Below, in pieces: positions 1-10,608 of a stretch of DNA of 64,000 nucleotides (position 1 is its first letter; the number at the start of each line of letters is the position of its first letter). A program made the position numbers and the translations under genes. The notes beneath the pieces are model-generated. The model saw only the letters and a program-made list of their open reading frames with translations. It was not told the origin of the DNA and did no database searches. The stretch comes from Allomyces macrogynus ATCC 38327 (Eukaryota; Blastocladiomycota; Blastocladiomycetes; Blastocladiales; Blastocladiaceae), in the NCBI GenBank assembly GCA_000151295.1, contig GG745333.1, forward strand, positions 330,971 through 394,970, given 5' to 3'.

Positions 1-198
1 GCGATGCGTTGCCGATCTACGACGTTCCATCCTGTGACCTGCAGCCGGGACACGAGCGTGACCGGCAGGCTTCACGGTGTCGGTCCTGACGACTGCGCGG
101 GCTCGTCCTGTCGGTTGCACGCGCCCGATCCCTGACAATGGACGATAACGACGTCGAGAACTGCTGTTTGCAACAGATGGCGCAGTCGACCCGCACCA

Positions 199-363
199 AT
201 GAGCCAACACGACCGCGGCAGCAATACGAGCGACGACGGCCACGATGACCTCCAAGGGCCGAGCCGTGTACCGCCGAAGGCGGCGTCTGGCCACTTGCAC
301 CAGTTCTTTGCCCTGCAACTCGCCAGGAACAACGACAACGACGTGAACAGTAATGGAAGCTAG
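199..363 (+). CDS. short ORF resembling the N-terminus of the next gene
   Basis: An ATG at 199 opens a 54-residue frame that ends at TAG (361-363). It is rich in Asp, Asn, Ser and Gln. Its middle (HLHQFFALQ, then acidic and Asn residues) resembles a stretch just downstream at about 550-620 (GFLKRFVALQ, then Ser, Asp and Asn). It may be a duplicated or decayed first exon of the PRM1-like locus, or a chance ORF. I recognise no domain. The 198 bases before it hold nothing I can support. Confidence 0.2.
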   Translation: MSQHDRGSNTSDDGHDDLQGPSRVPPKAASGHLHQFFALQLARNNDNDVNSNGS

Positions 364-371
364 TCGATTAA

Positions 372-2552
372 CGATGCCGTCGACTGACGAGGACACGGGC
401 CGCGGACCGCTCAGGCGCACGCGAGGACCTGACGCAATTCGATACGGGTGGAGACAATGGCGACGATTACGACGGGTCAGATGCAGTCACGCCCCGCGTC
501 GGTCTCCTCTCGCAGCTGCACCGGACCTCGAGCTCCGTCGATCGCGCCAAGGACGCAGAAGAGGGCTTCTTGAAACGATTTGTTGCACTCCAGCAGCAGA
601 GCGACAACAGCAGCGTAAGTAGCGACCAAGACGAGGGCGACAGCCCGTTGCCAAAGATCCTGTGCCGTGGCCAACCCGGCGGTCGGGGGTCGCGCTCAGC
701 CAGACCCGCGTCAACCCGCCGACTGGAGACCACAGCGTTCCGCCGTTGTCCCCAAACACTGCCAAGCTGTTCAACAAGAACGCCGTGTCGAGTAACGACA
801 GCCTCGACGCGGCGTGGCTCGGTCGTGCGCGAGTGCGGCGCAAGTCGGCCTCGACCGTGCACCACTCGAGCGGCAGCATGGTCATGGCGTGGCTCGCGTC
901 GGTCGTGTTGGAACTGTGCGCGCACTGGTACCGGAAACTGAAGACGCACGAACTGACCGAACGCCAAATCACTGCCGGCAACCTGACCTGACGCGTGCTT
1001 GATCCGGCGCAGTACGCGGCGGTCCAGGCCATTTCGTCAGCGGCTCAGGCGTTCCGTCGCGCCCGGATCGCGGTCACTGGGGGCGACCAGTTGTCGGCGC
1101 GCGGTATGCGCCGCGCGCACGCGCTCACACCCGTTGGGATCGCGCGGCTCGTGCGCGCCCTGTCGTTTGCGCTCCACCCGCCTGCGGCCATTCTGGCGCT
1201 CGGCGCGTTCGCGACGCTAGTGACCCTGCGCCTGCAAGTCTGGTACATTGACACGTACTTGACGACGAGCACAGTCCCCTTCCAGGAGCAGCTGTTATTC
1301 ACGAGCGAGAAGATCGTGTTATCTGCGGCCGAGGATCTCGACTCGAGCATTCGGCTACTACTCGACGAAGAATATTCATTGATCGATTTGTTAACTGATC
1401 ACGCGTCGACCATGTTCAACCAGCGCGTCATGTCCCCCATCAAATCGGTGCTCAGCACGATCAATGGCACGCTCTCGCAAATCGACGGGACGCTCACGGA
1501 CATGGTAGACACGGTGTTGACGTCCGCGCCCGCCCTGCAGCTGACGATGCACCAGTTGGTGCACTGTGTCGTGACGGCACAGACCGAGACGTTCCAGGAA
1601 ATCTAGGCGGCGCTCGAACTGCTGATCGTCATCAAGCTGCCGCGCGCCCAGGTCCTGACTATGGCCGTTGAAGGCGACCCGGCCGTTTCGTCGGCGACCA
1701 TGTTCAAGAACGTGACGCTCGCGTGGCTCAATACCATGGACCCGAAAGTCTCGGCCGATCGCGGCCTGCGCGCCGGGCTGCTCAAGATTCGCACGCAATT
1801 GGTGTGCGAAGAAGAGTTTGCGCAGTGGGGGCTCCTGTTTGCGTGTGCGCCCACGGCCATGGGACTCGTCTACTTTTGTGCTCATCTCGTGTGGACCGAC
1901 TGCACTCGCGGCCCGTGGAAGAAGCGGAAACAGCGGTGCAGCGGGTCCACGTGGCCGCAGCGCGATGAGGTGTTGCACGCGCCCTTGGCCGTGGCCGCGT
2001 TCCTGGCGAACCCGAGCAAATGGTGGCCGGCGTTGTGCGCGGTGACACCGAGGCCGCGGATCCGGCTCGCGGCGAAGCCGAGGCTTGCGATTGCCCGATC
2101 GGCCGCGGCGTGCCGCGACGCGAGGAAGCGCATTTTTGACGTCGTGGTCCTACGCCGCCGCGTGTGGGGCTGAACTGGCGTGACCGTGGCGAGCGGTCGG
2201 GATCGTGTGCGGCCTGGTCGTCGGCGTGGGCGTGTTTCCCGTGGCCGTGGTCGTGGTGGGTGCCGAGTCGGTGCTTCGCGCGGTCCAGCGGCTCGCCGAG
2301 GACGTGCCGCGCGCAATCGTGCCGGCTCCACCGAAACCGGCACCAGCGCCGATTGTGCACATTACGGCGCCGCTCGTCGGGAGTGACGAAGAAATCTCAC
2401 ACGAGCCCATTGGGTGGACAAGGTGCCGAGCCCACGCCCGAAACCGGCCAGCTGTCGTCGGTGCAGCTGATGGCGTTGAAAGCGAGAAGGGAGGATCGCG
2501 CGCGGGTTGGCTGATTCTTGATTTGTGCACTTCCTCCATTTGCATTTTGTGA
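372..2552 (+). pseudogene. PRM1-like plasma membrane fusion protein, disrupted
   Basis: One reading frame from about 662 to 2173 encodes a multi-pass membrane protein but is cut by TGA at 989-991 and TAG at 1604-1606. A hydrophobic segment lies at about 1165-1240 and another at 1830-1890, with an ectodomain of roughly 190 residues between them. The stretch around the TAG (HC..., then about 20 residues, then KLPRAQ) fits the Cys to Leu-Pro-Arg spacing of the fungal Prm1 ectodomain. Prm1 acts at the plasma membrane in gamete or hyphal fusion. A further hydrophobic segment at 2195-2280 is in another frame (intron or indel). Upstream coding at 423-612 ends at a good donor, gtaagt at 613. Both stops fit single C-to-T changes (CGA to TGA, CAG to TAG). 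Real decay, recoding or sequence error cannot be separated here. The family call is moderate. Confidence 0.45.
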
Positions 2553-2632
2553 CAGCCATCTCTGAAACCGTCTACGACTTGGAATCCATTTTTACAAATA
2601 TTTTCCGTTGCTCGCTTCCCCCTCGTCCACCT

Positions 2633-3471
2633 TTAATCGTCGGGAATGAGCTTGCGAAAGGTAATCGACGACCTCGGCCGACGCGGCACACGGCGCCATT
2701 CGCCCAATCACGTCGGCCACCAATCCTCGGTCGCGAACCGGATCCCATGCGCCCACCGCCACCGCGCGTCGCCCTCGAGCACGAGCAGCAATCCGGGTAC
2801 GAGCATGGCGCGCGCCCAGTCGTGCGAACCCAATGAACCCACGGCCCCGTCGCGGCAATCTCGTCGTCCGTCGCGACCGGCGGCACATCGTCTGCGATTT
2901 GGACCCCAAACAACTCGACCGACTCGGCCGGTCCAAAACGTTCCTCAGCATATGCCCGCTCCGCCTGCTCCTACCCTGGCGGCACGCACGTCACGTCCAT
3001 GACGAGCGGCGCGTCGAGACTCAGGACGGCGACGCCGTCAGCGAACCGCACGAGATCGACGTGGAGCACGATCCCGTCGCCGGGTTTGTACCCGTTCACG
3101 ATGAGCTGGTCAAACAGGTGCGTGGAATCGCGCGGCGGGTCGAGGAACTGGAAGTACGCGTGCATCGACGTGGCAATGTCGGCGATCCATGGCGGCGGAA
3201 GCGGGAGACCAAAGTGCATCGACTGGTTCCGCGTGCTCGCGCTCAAGCTGCCGCCAATGTGCTAGTGCAGGCCGTGCAAGACGCGCAATTGGTTGATTGG
3301 GGAGAGGATGTTGGGGAGGAGCGCGAAGCCAGGAACGGATGGGTCGCGCAGGACGAGCGCCGGCGGGGTTGATGCGGTGGGGATGTTGTCTTTGCTGCCG
3401 ATATTGTCAAAAATTTCTTCATTGTCGCTGTTGTCGTCGCCAAAAAGCTCGCGGTACTCGCTGCGGTCCAT
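2633..3471 (-). pseudogene. AlkB-family 2OG-Fe(II) dioxygenase, disrupted
   Basis: Starting at ATG 3471, the minus strand encodes an AlkB-like protein. After an acidic N-terminus come NQSMHFG, LPPPWI and then QLIVNGYKPGDGI with the iron-binding HVD motif (H.D), followed by SLDAPLVMD. Further on, RWRWAHGI supplies the second His region, and RSSITFRKL is the usual C-terminal end. AlkB homologues demethylate nucleic acids or proteins using 2-oxoglutarate. The frame is broken by TAG at 3259-3261, by TAG near 2970 (possibly in an intron starting gtagga), by a frame change before 2806, and by TGA at 2708-2710. The last exon would otherwise end at 2633. It is divergent from the AXDND1 gene. The family call is fairly secure; whether it works is doubtful. 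Confidence 0.55.
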
Positions 3472-3711
3472 GGTAGTAGTCTCCTGTCCTTGATCAGCGT
3501 GAAGGGTGAAGAGTTAGAGTGCGTCAGATGCATGCTGCCATCGACGTACTCGGCTGTCGGATCTATCACATCGCGGCGCAGGCACCCGAGCATCTTGTCC
3601 TCAACATTTCGAGGTCGGCCGCGACGTCGAGGACGACGACGACAACCGACCGACCAACACCCCCCGCCGTACTCGCCCTATGCGCGCGCACTGGCCGCAC
3701 TGCCCGCGCAG

Positions 3712-6700
3712 ATGTCGCACCTGCCGCAAGCCCTGCTCGACGACCTGCCCAAGCTCGACGACCTCGACCTGGCGACGGCCTCGTCGCGCCGCCGCAGGTC
3801 CAACAACAGCAAGGACAAGCCGCGCACCAAGCCGCCATTACACCAACTCGCGCCGATCCTCGAGGCGCTCGACCCGGACGCCTCCTCTGGCTATGCCGAC
3901 GCCAATGCTCCCGGCACGGGCGGCCTCGTTGCGGCACACCATGTACCCGACGCTGTCGGCCGGTCGTCCTTCGACCTGTCTGACCCATCAGGCATGCTGA
4001 CGGCCGCGGGCGTCAATTTCGCTGGCCGCGTCTCGCCGAGTCCACCAGGCACGGGCGGGTCGATGCACGGAAGCCATCTGCACTTACCCGCGGCTGCGTC
4101 GAGCCTGATGCCCGCCGCCGCGCAAGTGCAGGCGTCACGCAAGGAAGTCGTGGCGTTGCGCGACAGCATGCACGCGATGCTTGCCAAGCTCGGCGCCTCG
4201 GACGTGCACCACGAGTACCCGACCGAGATCCGCGCTCTGCTCCGTCTCGCCGAGGACGAGCACGTCATTTACGACACGGTCTTCAAGGAAATGGTGCGGC
4301 AAGTGACGCTGCACATGGTTGAGCGCGGCGAGATCCTCGGCGACTTGCGCACGCGGTACGCCAACATGTTCACCCAGATCCCAAAGACGGTGAAGAACGT
4401 GTATTCCGACTTGGTTGCGCAGCGCGCTATCAATAAGAGGCTCGCCGCCGAGATTCTACGAACGCGCGACGCCATGCGTGTATTGGCCGACCACTTGACC
4501 TCGATCAAGCGGTCGGACGCGATGATTGCCGAACAGGGGCCTAACGCGGAACGGTCTCTCCTGGAAATTCTCGCGCACACGGAGCACGTCGACGAAACGC
4601 TCGCCGAGTACCACAACCTCTATCGGCTGCAAAGGCAGCGGCTCGAGCAGTCGTTGCGGCACGTCGAGGCCGAAAAGAAGGTGTGGGTCGATGCGGCGAC
4701 GCACCTCGCATTACGCATCGGGTCAGAGCACGGTTTACCGGACGTGGCCATTTTGCAAAAGTACGAGTACGGCCGCGTGCGCGCCGTGAACCACATTATT
4801 TCCATCATGGCCGACCAGTTCCGCGCCGACGTGGCCGCCATAGAAGCCATGATCGAGGACTGGATGGCCAGGCTGATTGCGCGCGCGCGCGACGTGGAGC
4901 GCGAAGAAGCCAAGTGCCTGAACGTGCTCGCCAAGACGATGCGCGAAGTGCGCATGCTGCATAGCTCGCTCGATCTCGATGCCGACGTGGGCACCCACGA
5001 CGAGCATTTCAGCGGCGCTACTGGGGCCGGGATGGGGCGACGACCGTCTGCTGTACCGCACGCACGTGGCAAGGCGGCCGCAGCGGCGGCAGCAGCAGCA
5101 GCAGCGAACGGGTACCACGGAACCACGGCCGTGCAATGGGACGACCCAATTCTGCAGCCTGTCGACCCGGGCGAGGTCAAGACGGTGGAAAAGGCACGAA
5201 TGCTGAGTCTCTACGAGGCCAAGTCGATCAAGGACTCGCTCAAGAAGTGGCTCGATTACGCCAACACGGTCAGCGTGCGGTACACGTCGGACCGCGACGA
5301 GCACATTATGAACGACTTGTCGACGCTGCAAAAATCGCTCGACGGGTGGATTAGTGCGGCCAGCACTGTCTTGCGCAAGAACGAGAAATCCACGTCGGGC
5401 GAACTCTACGTGCAGTTGCAGGAAAAGCTCGCCGAGATCAAGTCCGACTTGGAGTCATGGATCATGCGGCTCAAGGGCAAGGCCTCGGGCGACGACGGCG
5501 TCGCCGGCCAGGTGATATCGTTGCAGAACCAGCTTGAGGACAAGTACTCGGTGTTTTCGTCGCGCGACAACTCCAAGCCGCTGAACGGGAACGAGCGCAT
5601 CATGCTGTCCGAAGCCCTCGTCGCGTGGAATGACCAGCTGTCGCTGCTGACGGGTGCGTTTGCGGTTTCTTTCGACGTTTGCTTTTGTTAGGCATTTCCG
5701 TGACGCGAAGAACGGCTAGCTGACAGCCGGTGCACAACATAGCGATTCTCGCATCTAACGCCAACGGCGAGGAAAAGCGCTTGCCCATGGTCGTCGAGTC
5801 GTGGCTCGGCAAGCTCGTTGATCAGCTGGCGACCGACTCGGAGCTGCGCAGCGACCGTTCGTACTTCCCTTTCCTCGGCATCACACTTCGGCACCAACCT
5901 CACCATTCCGTTGCACTAGAAAATGTCAAGCTGCACAACACGATGGTCCGGTGGATGGTGCACCTGCTCATCAAGACGGGCCGGCAAGTGCCCGACGAGT
6001 CGTGGGACCGCGAGCTCGATGAGATCGAGATTGATGTGAATGCCGTCTACGAGCGGCTGATCCAGGATTGTGGCGACGCTGAGCTGCTCAGCGACGACCG
6101 CAAGGACCTGCGGCTCGTGACGAGGTCCTATTGCGACGCATGGTGTGTGTTTCTCTCGAGGTGTTCTCCCTTTCCGCGGCTGTTCTGTCAACTCACTGTC
6201 TGTGGTTGGCACTAAGGATGTACACGGCGAAGCGACTCCTCGAAACCGAAAAGCAAGCCGGCATCATCCAGATCCAGCGACGGCAGTCGCAGCTCGGCGG
6301 GCTCGGTTCCAACCCGGCGACTCCCGGCACCGCGTCGATGCGCCCCGGCACCACCATGACCGAACTCGCGCCGATCCGCGACGACGAACTGCCCGACAAC
6401 CGCGACCCGGACGCCGACGCCAAGGAAGAACTGCGCGCGTCACGGCGCGCGTCCTTCCACGCCCACTCGACCGTTCCGCTCAGTCTCTCCGTGATTGCCA
6501 ACTCGCCGGCCCTGCAGGACATGATGACGTCGCGCGAACTCGACGTTCTCACGGGCCCAGCGTCCGCGGGAAGAGGCGCGAGTCGGCCGTCGTTGGCCGC
6601 GACCCCGTCGCCCGCGCGTGGAATGACTGCTCCAAGATGGTTGGCGGAGATGGACGATGCGCGGGATGTGAGTAGTGACGAGATTCTCGAGTTCGACTCG

Positions 6701-6925
6701 TATTACCTTGACGCGGGGCGCGAAGGGCACGGGAGTTACCCGGATTTGATGAACGTGCCGTCCGTTCCGAGGAGCGAGGAGAGCCCGATGTTTGCATCAG
6801 GGAATGGTGGTGGTGTCGGCGGGGGGAAAGCGGGTGCCGCCGCGGGAACAGGAGCGGGGAAGCCCGCGCTCGCACCGGCATCGACGTCGCCGCGGCTCGC
6901 TTCGCGCAGATCGTCGGTGATGTGA
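3712..6925 (+). CDS. AXDND1: axonemal dynein light chain domain protein, AXDND1 homologue
   Basis: I place exons at 3712-5664, 5727-6142 and 6217-6925, which join in frame to 1025 residues. Human AXDND1 is about the same size. Residues 180-400 match the axonemal dynein light-chain domain family: a segment with TVFKEMVRQVT, ERGEIL and a long helical run ending EYHNLYRLQRQR, followed by coiled coil to about residue 620. A poly-Ala tract sits near residue 455. The C-terminal 200 residues are low-complexity (Pro, Ser, Gly). The family is tied to axonemes and sperm flagella, fitting the IFT genes in this window. The second intron uses donor gtgtgt. The first intron's donor (gtttct) was chosen for frame; gtgcgt eleven bases upstream does not keep frame. 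The start at MSHLPQ was preferred because the upstream frame looks non-coding. Confidence 0.85.
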
Positions 6926-7150
6926 CTTTCGTGCGTGGACTGGAGGAGTGGCACTGTAACGTGAAGACACTTGTTTTGGCCCCAAATATCGAGTGTCTTT
7001 GGCTCGTCCACACTTGTCGTGCGGTTTCGATCTGAGACAGCCGCGCGGCCCGTCAGGGCCCGTCAATGGATGTTCTGATCCAAGACCTGACCGTCCACAG
7101 CGCCGAAAGCATCAGCGCGTCCGGGTATCAGAGCGTCCGGAGCATCAGAA

Positions 7151-8073
7151 ATGCGGGACTTCCCCGCATGTTACCCTACGCGAACCACCCTGGCCAAGAA
7201 CCAGAAAAAGCGCGAGCGTGACGACAGCGACCAATCAAACACGATAACCGCGAAAACGCCGAAGAAGCCGAAAGGCGAGCCAAACCTGTCGGCCAACCCC
7301 TCCGACAGGGCCGGCCTGTCCGATCCCGCCGCCGGTGGGCACGAACCCGCTGATCAGGTCCGTCACCTATGCATTGCGATTCGCGGACAGGAAACAGATA
7401 CTGACAGCCCAACGTTTAGGCGGCGCTCGAAGTGCAGCAGTACGAGCTTGAGCTGCATGAGCTCCGCGATCTGCTCAACGACAGCATGCTTCGACGCGCC
7501 GAGGCCGAGCAGCAAATTGCCGACGCACGCACGCAAGCCGCCGAGGACATGGCGCGTCTCTTCGCCGACCGAGAGCGCGCGGACCGGTCTCGCGCGCGGA
7601 CCGGTCTCGCGCCAGTCCGTGTCGAGCTCGAGCAGGCGCGCGCCGATGCCGATCAAGCACGTGCTGAAGCCGACGAGCTGCAGCATTTGGCTGCAGACCG
7701 CGCACGCTTGCAGCAGGACGTCTTCAGTATTCGCGTCGCTCACGATGCAGCCGTATTCGCATGACTTGATTTCGTTCGCAGGTGCGCGGTCGCCGAGGCC
7801 GAGCGACAGAGCACCGCCCTGTCACTCGAGGCAACACGGGCGGAGTTGACCCGGCTGTATCATGCCGCTCAGTCGGGTTTGGCCATGGCCCTGCACCGCA
7901 ACGCGCTGCTTGATTATCTGAACCACATGCAAGGCGGACACTGCACATGCGTGCGGTGTCGGGCATGGGCGTCTGTCGAGGTCGGCGCGGTCGGGCCAAC
8001 AGGGGGCACCGCGGAAGCGCGCATGACTGGGCAGTCTGGAGCGCGAACAAGTAACGTGCACGTGCCATGCTGA
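7151..8073 (+). CDS. uncharacterised coiled-coil protein
   Basis: Exon 1 runs from ATG 7151 to 7357 and is Lys/Arg/Pro-rich (possible nuclear signal KKRER). A clean intron, 7358-7419 (gtccgt to tttag), joins in phase to a long Glu/Ala/Arg-rich heptad-type helix (LELHELRDLL, AEAEQQIADAR, RVELEQARADADQARAEADEL). A second intron, roughly 7735-7797, leads to a last exon ending at 8073 with a short Cys/His cluster (HCTCVRC). The product is about 290 residues. No catalytic motif is visible. The helical pattern is generic, so homology cannot be named. The second intron's exact ends are uncertain because no acceptor is both canonical and in frame with the best donor. Confidence 0.5.
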
Positions 8074-9331
8074 GGCGGCAGGGCAGGACGCAACGAGGCT
8101 GGAAGGAGATGAGCATTGAGGACGATAGGGGACGACGCGGTGACAAGGCGAAGGCGCCGAAGAGTCGTTAAGTGAGCAACGAGGGCGTCGCTGATGTTTT
8201 TTGTTTGTTTCGGGTTGATGAAATACATGAGCCGCAGCACGAAGCAGCTTGCAGGGGAGCCAACGGTCGCCGCCACTATCAGGCGAGCCGCCCCCACGAG
8301 TTGGTTCGGGGAGGGCAAATTTCCATTATTCACCAGCTTCCCCAGAAGCCCCCTTTCGATAGTGGGAATTAGTTGATCGGCACAGTCGAGGCGAGAGAGC
8401 GTGGGAAATATATCCGCGGCGATCAAAGAGAATGTTCAAAGAGAATACGAAGTTAAACCGCACAGAGTCAGTTAAATAGTGACCTGTGGGAGCATCAGCC
8501 GCAAGGCACACACTCACACACAGCATCCAAGCGCGCCCAACTCGCACATAAACGGCCATCGTGGAGCGAATCGTCCTTCGGCAAGGAGCGAATCGTCCTT
8601 CGGCAAGGCGGGTGGCACAATAAAATGGGCGGATTGGTTGTGGTATGGGATGAGGCAAAACAATCGTGAATATTCGCGAATCAAAATGTGGTCTCTACAG
8701 AGACAAATGGGGACAAGGGAGAAAACGAGTCGCGGTGGCCGCAGGGCTAATGCGATTGGTCCTGGGATGACAAGTATCAGCCGATGTTTGCACGGTGAGA
8801 ATTTGCGCCAGCTGCGGCGGGTCTAGATGGCAATATTGTTCAGATATGGTGCGACGGAGCCACAATGCAGAACGGGAGACGCCGAGTCGGGCCGCGGTCG
8901 ATACAGCCTGGAACGTATCAGCCGCGGTTTGGATGGGTCAGAAATTGCCTCGCATGACAGCGTGCGAATTCATTCAGTGATCAGCTTGAAAGACGGCACG
9001 CGCACTGCGCGTGAAGGGGACACCTTTTTTGAAGATGCCTATCTCGCGCGTCGTGCAGGCCTGGGCGTGTCTCGAACAACTCGTTTGAGTCAAAGTCGCG
9101 ACGGAGGGCTGGCCCCGAAGGCCAACCTGCCGCGCCCATCAGCTTTTGCATCACGACTCACTCCTTCTATCGTTTCAGCGCTCTATGCGTCGTTCTCGCG
9201 GAACTTCTCCGTAGCGCGGCTCAAGCATCAGCTCCTCGTATGCTCGTGCCCTCCTCGCTATCCGCATTCGCATCCAAGACCAACTGCCCTCCCACCAGCG
9301 CCGTGTACTGAGCCGATCGACCCGCTGCACG
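8074..9331. other. intergenic region, 1.26 kb
   Basis: I see no supportable gene. One long open frame on the + strand here (8827-9735) has no ATG-anchored domain structure, and its composition follows the local GC bias. A 22-base tandem duplication lies inside at 8564-8607. The 3' part from about 9170 is pyrimidine-rich and may be the promoter or 5' UTR of the next locus. Confidence 0.4.
8564..8607. repeat. 22-base perfect tandem duplication
   Basis: The 22 bases at 8564-8585 (beginning gagcgaatcg) are repeated without change at 8586-8607. This is a simple two-copy tandem repeat in non-coding sequence. Confidence 0.9.
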
Positions 9332-10450
9332 ATGAACCGCCAACTCGCGACGGCCCCTGGCGCCGCTGCCCCGGCGCCCACCCAAACGCCGCAAATGCCG
9401 GCGACTCAAGCGCACACCCCGTCTGCTTTCGAATCGATGGCGACGGTGTCGTTCCAGGCTCTCCGCGACGCGCTCATGTCACCCCAACCATTTCCAACGC
9501 GTTCAACCGATCCCTGCCCCGACGTTGCGCCTTCCGCGGCCTTGGCGAGCCCAGTGCACGGCTCGCTCAGCGGCATTGCCTCTCTCTTCATCCCCTGTCG
9601 TCACGACCACTAGTTTTCTCTCTCCCGCTGCATTCGCGATCAAGTGCGACAACCGGTGCCGCGAAGAAATCTGTCCCAGCATCATCATGGACCATCCTAC
9701 CACGGCACCCGCTCGCAATGAGCACCAAGAGCTAGACCTAGTGACGTCGAGCGCGGACGAACCTATGCATGTCGACGACGACCCTCACGCACGCGGCAAC
9801 TCCACCATGTCCACAACTCTGCGACCGCCGAGTACTCGCGCAGCAAGAAACGGGCGCATGAAGAGATGAGCGACGACGGTATTCCGGCCGGCGCCAAGCA
9901 ACTCTCGATGCCGACGCTGCGATCCAAGCTCTACAGTCGCGTCACCCTCAGCGGCGACCGCACCAAGTATATGTGCTTGCGGTGCGGGATCGGTACGTCT
10001 TTGCCAACTTGCCGCGTCGCGTCATGGCACTGCGCGCCGCAACGATATCGCCGCGTGCTCACCTGCATACCGCGCGCCGTCTCAAGAGCGCTGCGTCACG
10101 TCCATGCACACGCACGTCGCGCACAACGACTGCGTTGCGCCGGAACCGGCCCATCAGCGCCCGCAACCCAGCGCTGACGACATGGCTGCTGCTGTTCGAG
10201 AGTACGAGGCCGTGTTCCATCGAAAACCGCCGATGCAGCACGATATCAACAGTGTCAGCACGTCTTTCCTCATTGTAAACGGCCTGCCGATGGACTTTTT
10301 CGAGCGGCCGTCGGTCGAGTCCTGGTTCAGGGCGGTGCAGGTTCGTTTGTCGCGACGTGGGATCGGGACTTGGTCGATCTGAGACTAACGGCGTTTGCTT
10401 CGCGTTTGCCGACATGTAGCTCCATGCTTGTCCCTCGCTCCACAAAGAAG
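9332..10450 (+). mobile_element. BED zinc finger / hAT transposase N-terminal remnant
   Basis: A low-complexity N-terminus (ATG 9332, Pro/Ala/Thr-rich) and an acidic stretch (about 9690-9850) lead into SKLYSRVTLSGDRTKYMCLRC at about 9920-9985, which looks like the first half of a BED-type zinc finger. A gtacgt donor follows at 9993. About 120 nt later comes a His-rich segment (HTHVAHND) that could be the second half. After it, at 10250-10340, FLIVNGLPMDFFERPS and a WFRAVQ end match the segment that follows BED fingers in hAT-type transposases. The catalytic core and terminal inverted repeats are absent, so this is a truncated or domesticated copy. The exon order is inferred. Confidence 0.4.
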
Positions 10451-10608
10451 GGCTTTCGTAGACCGCGCTTAAGGCGTCGGCCGGACCGCGACCCGACCGA
10501 ATGTGATAAGCGCAGTGTGATGCGTGATGGTAGGATCGGTTCTTGGGCCAAGTCGCGCGCGGGCAGAAGAAGACATTTCCAAAGAGGTAATCCATCAATT
10601 CAAATCGT

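Noticed and set aside
8827..9735. 302-codon + strand frame
   Set aside because: No recognisable domain, irregular composition, and it overlaps a better frame starting at 9332.
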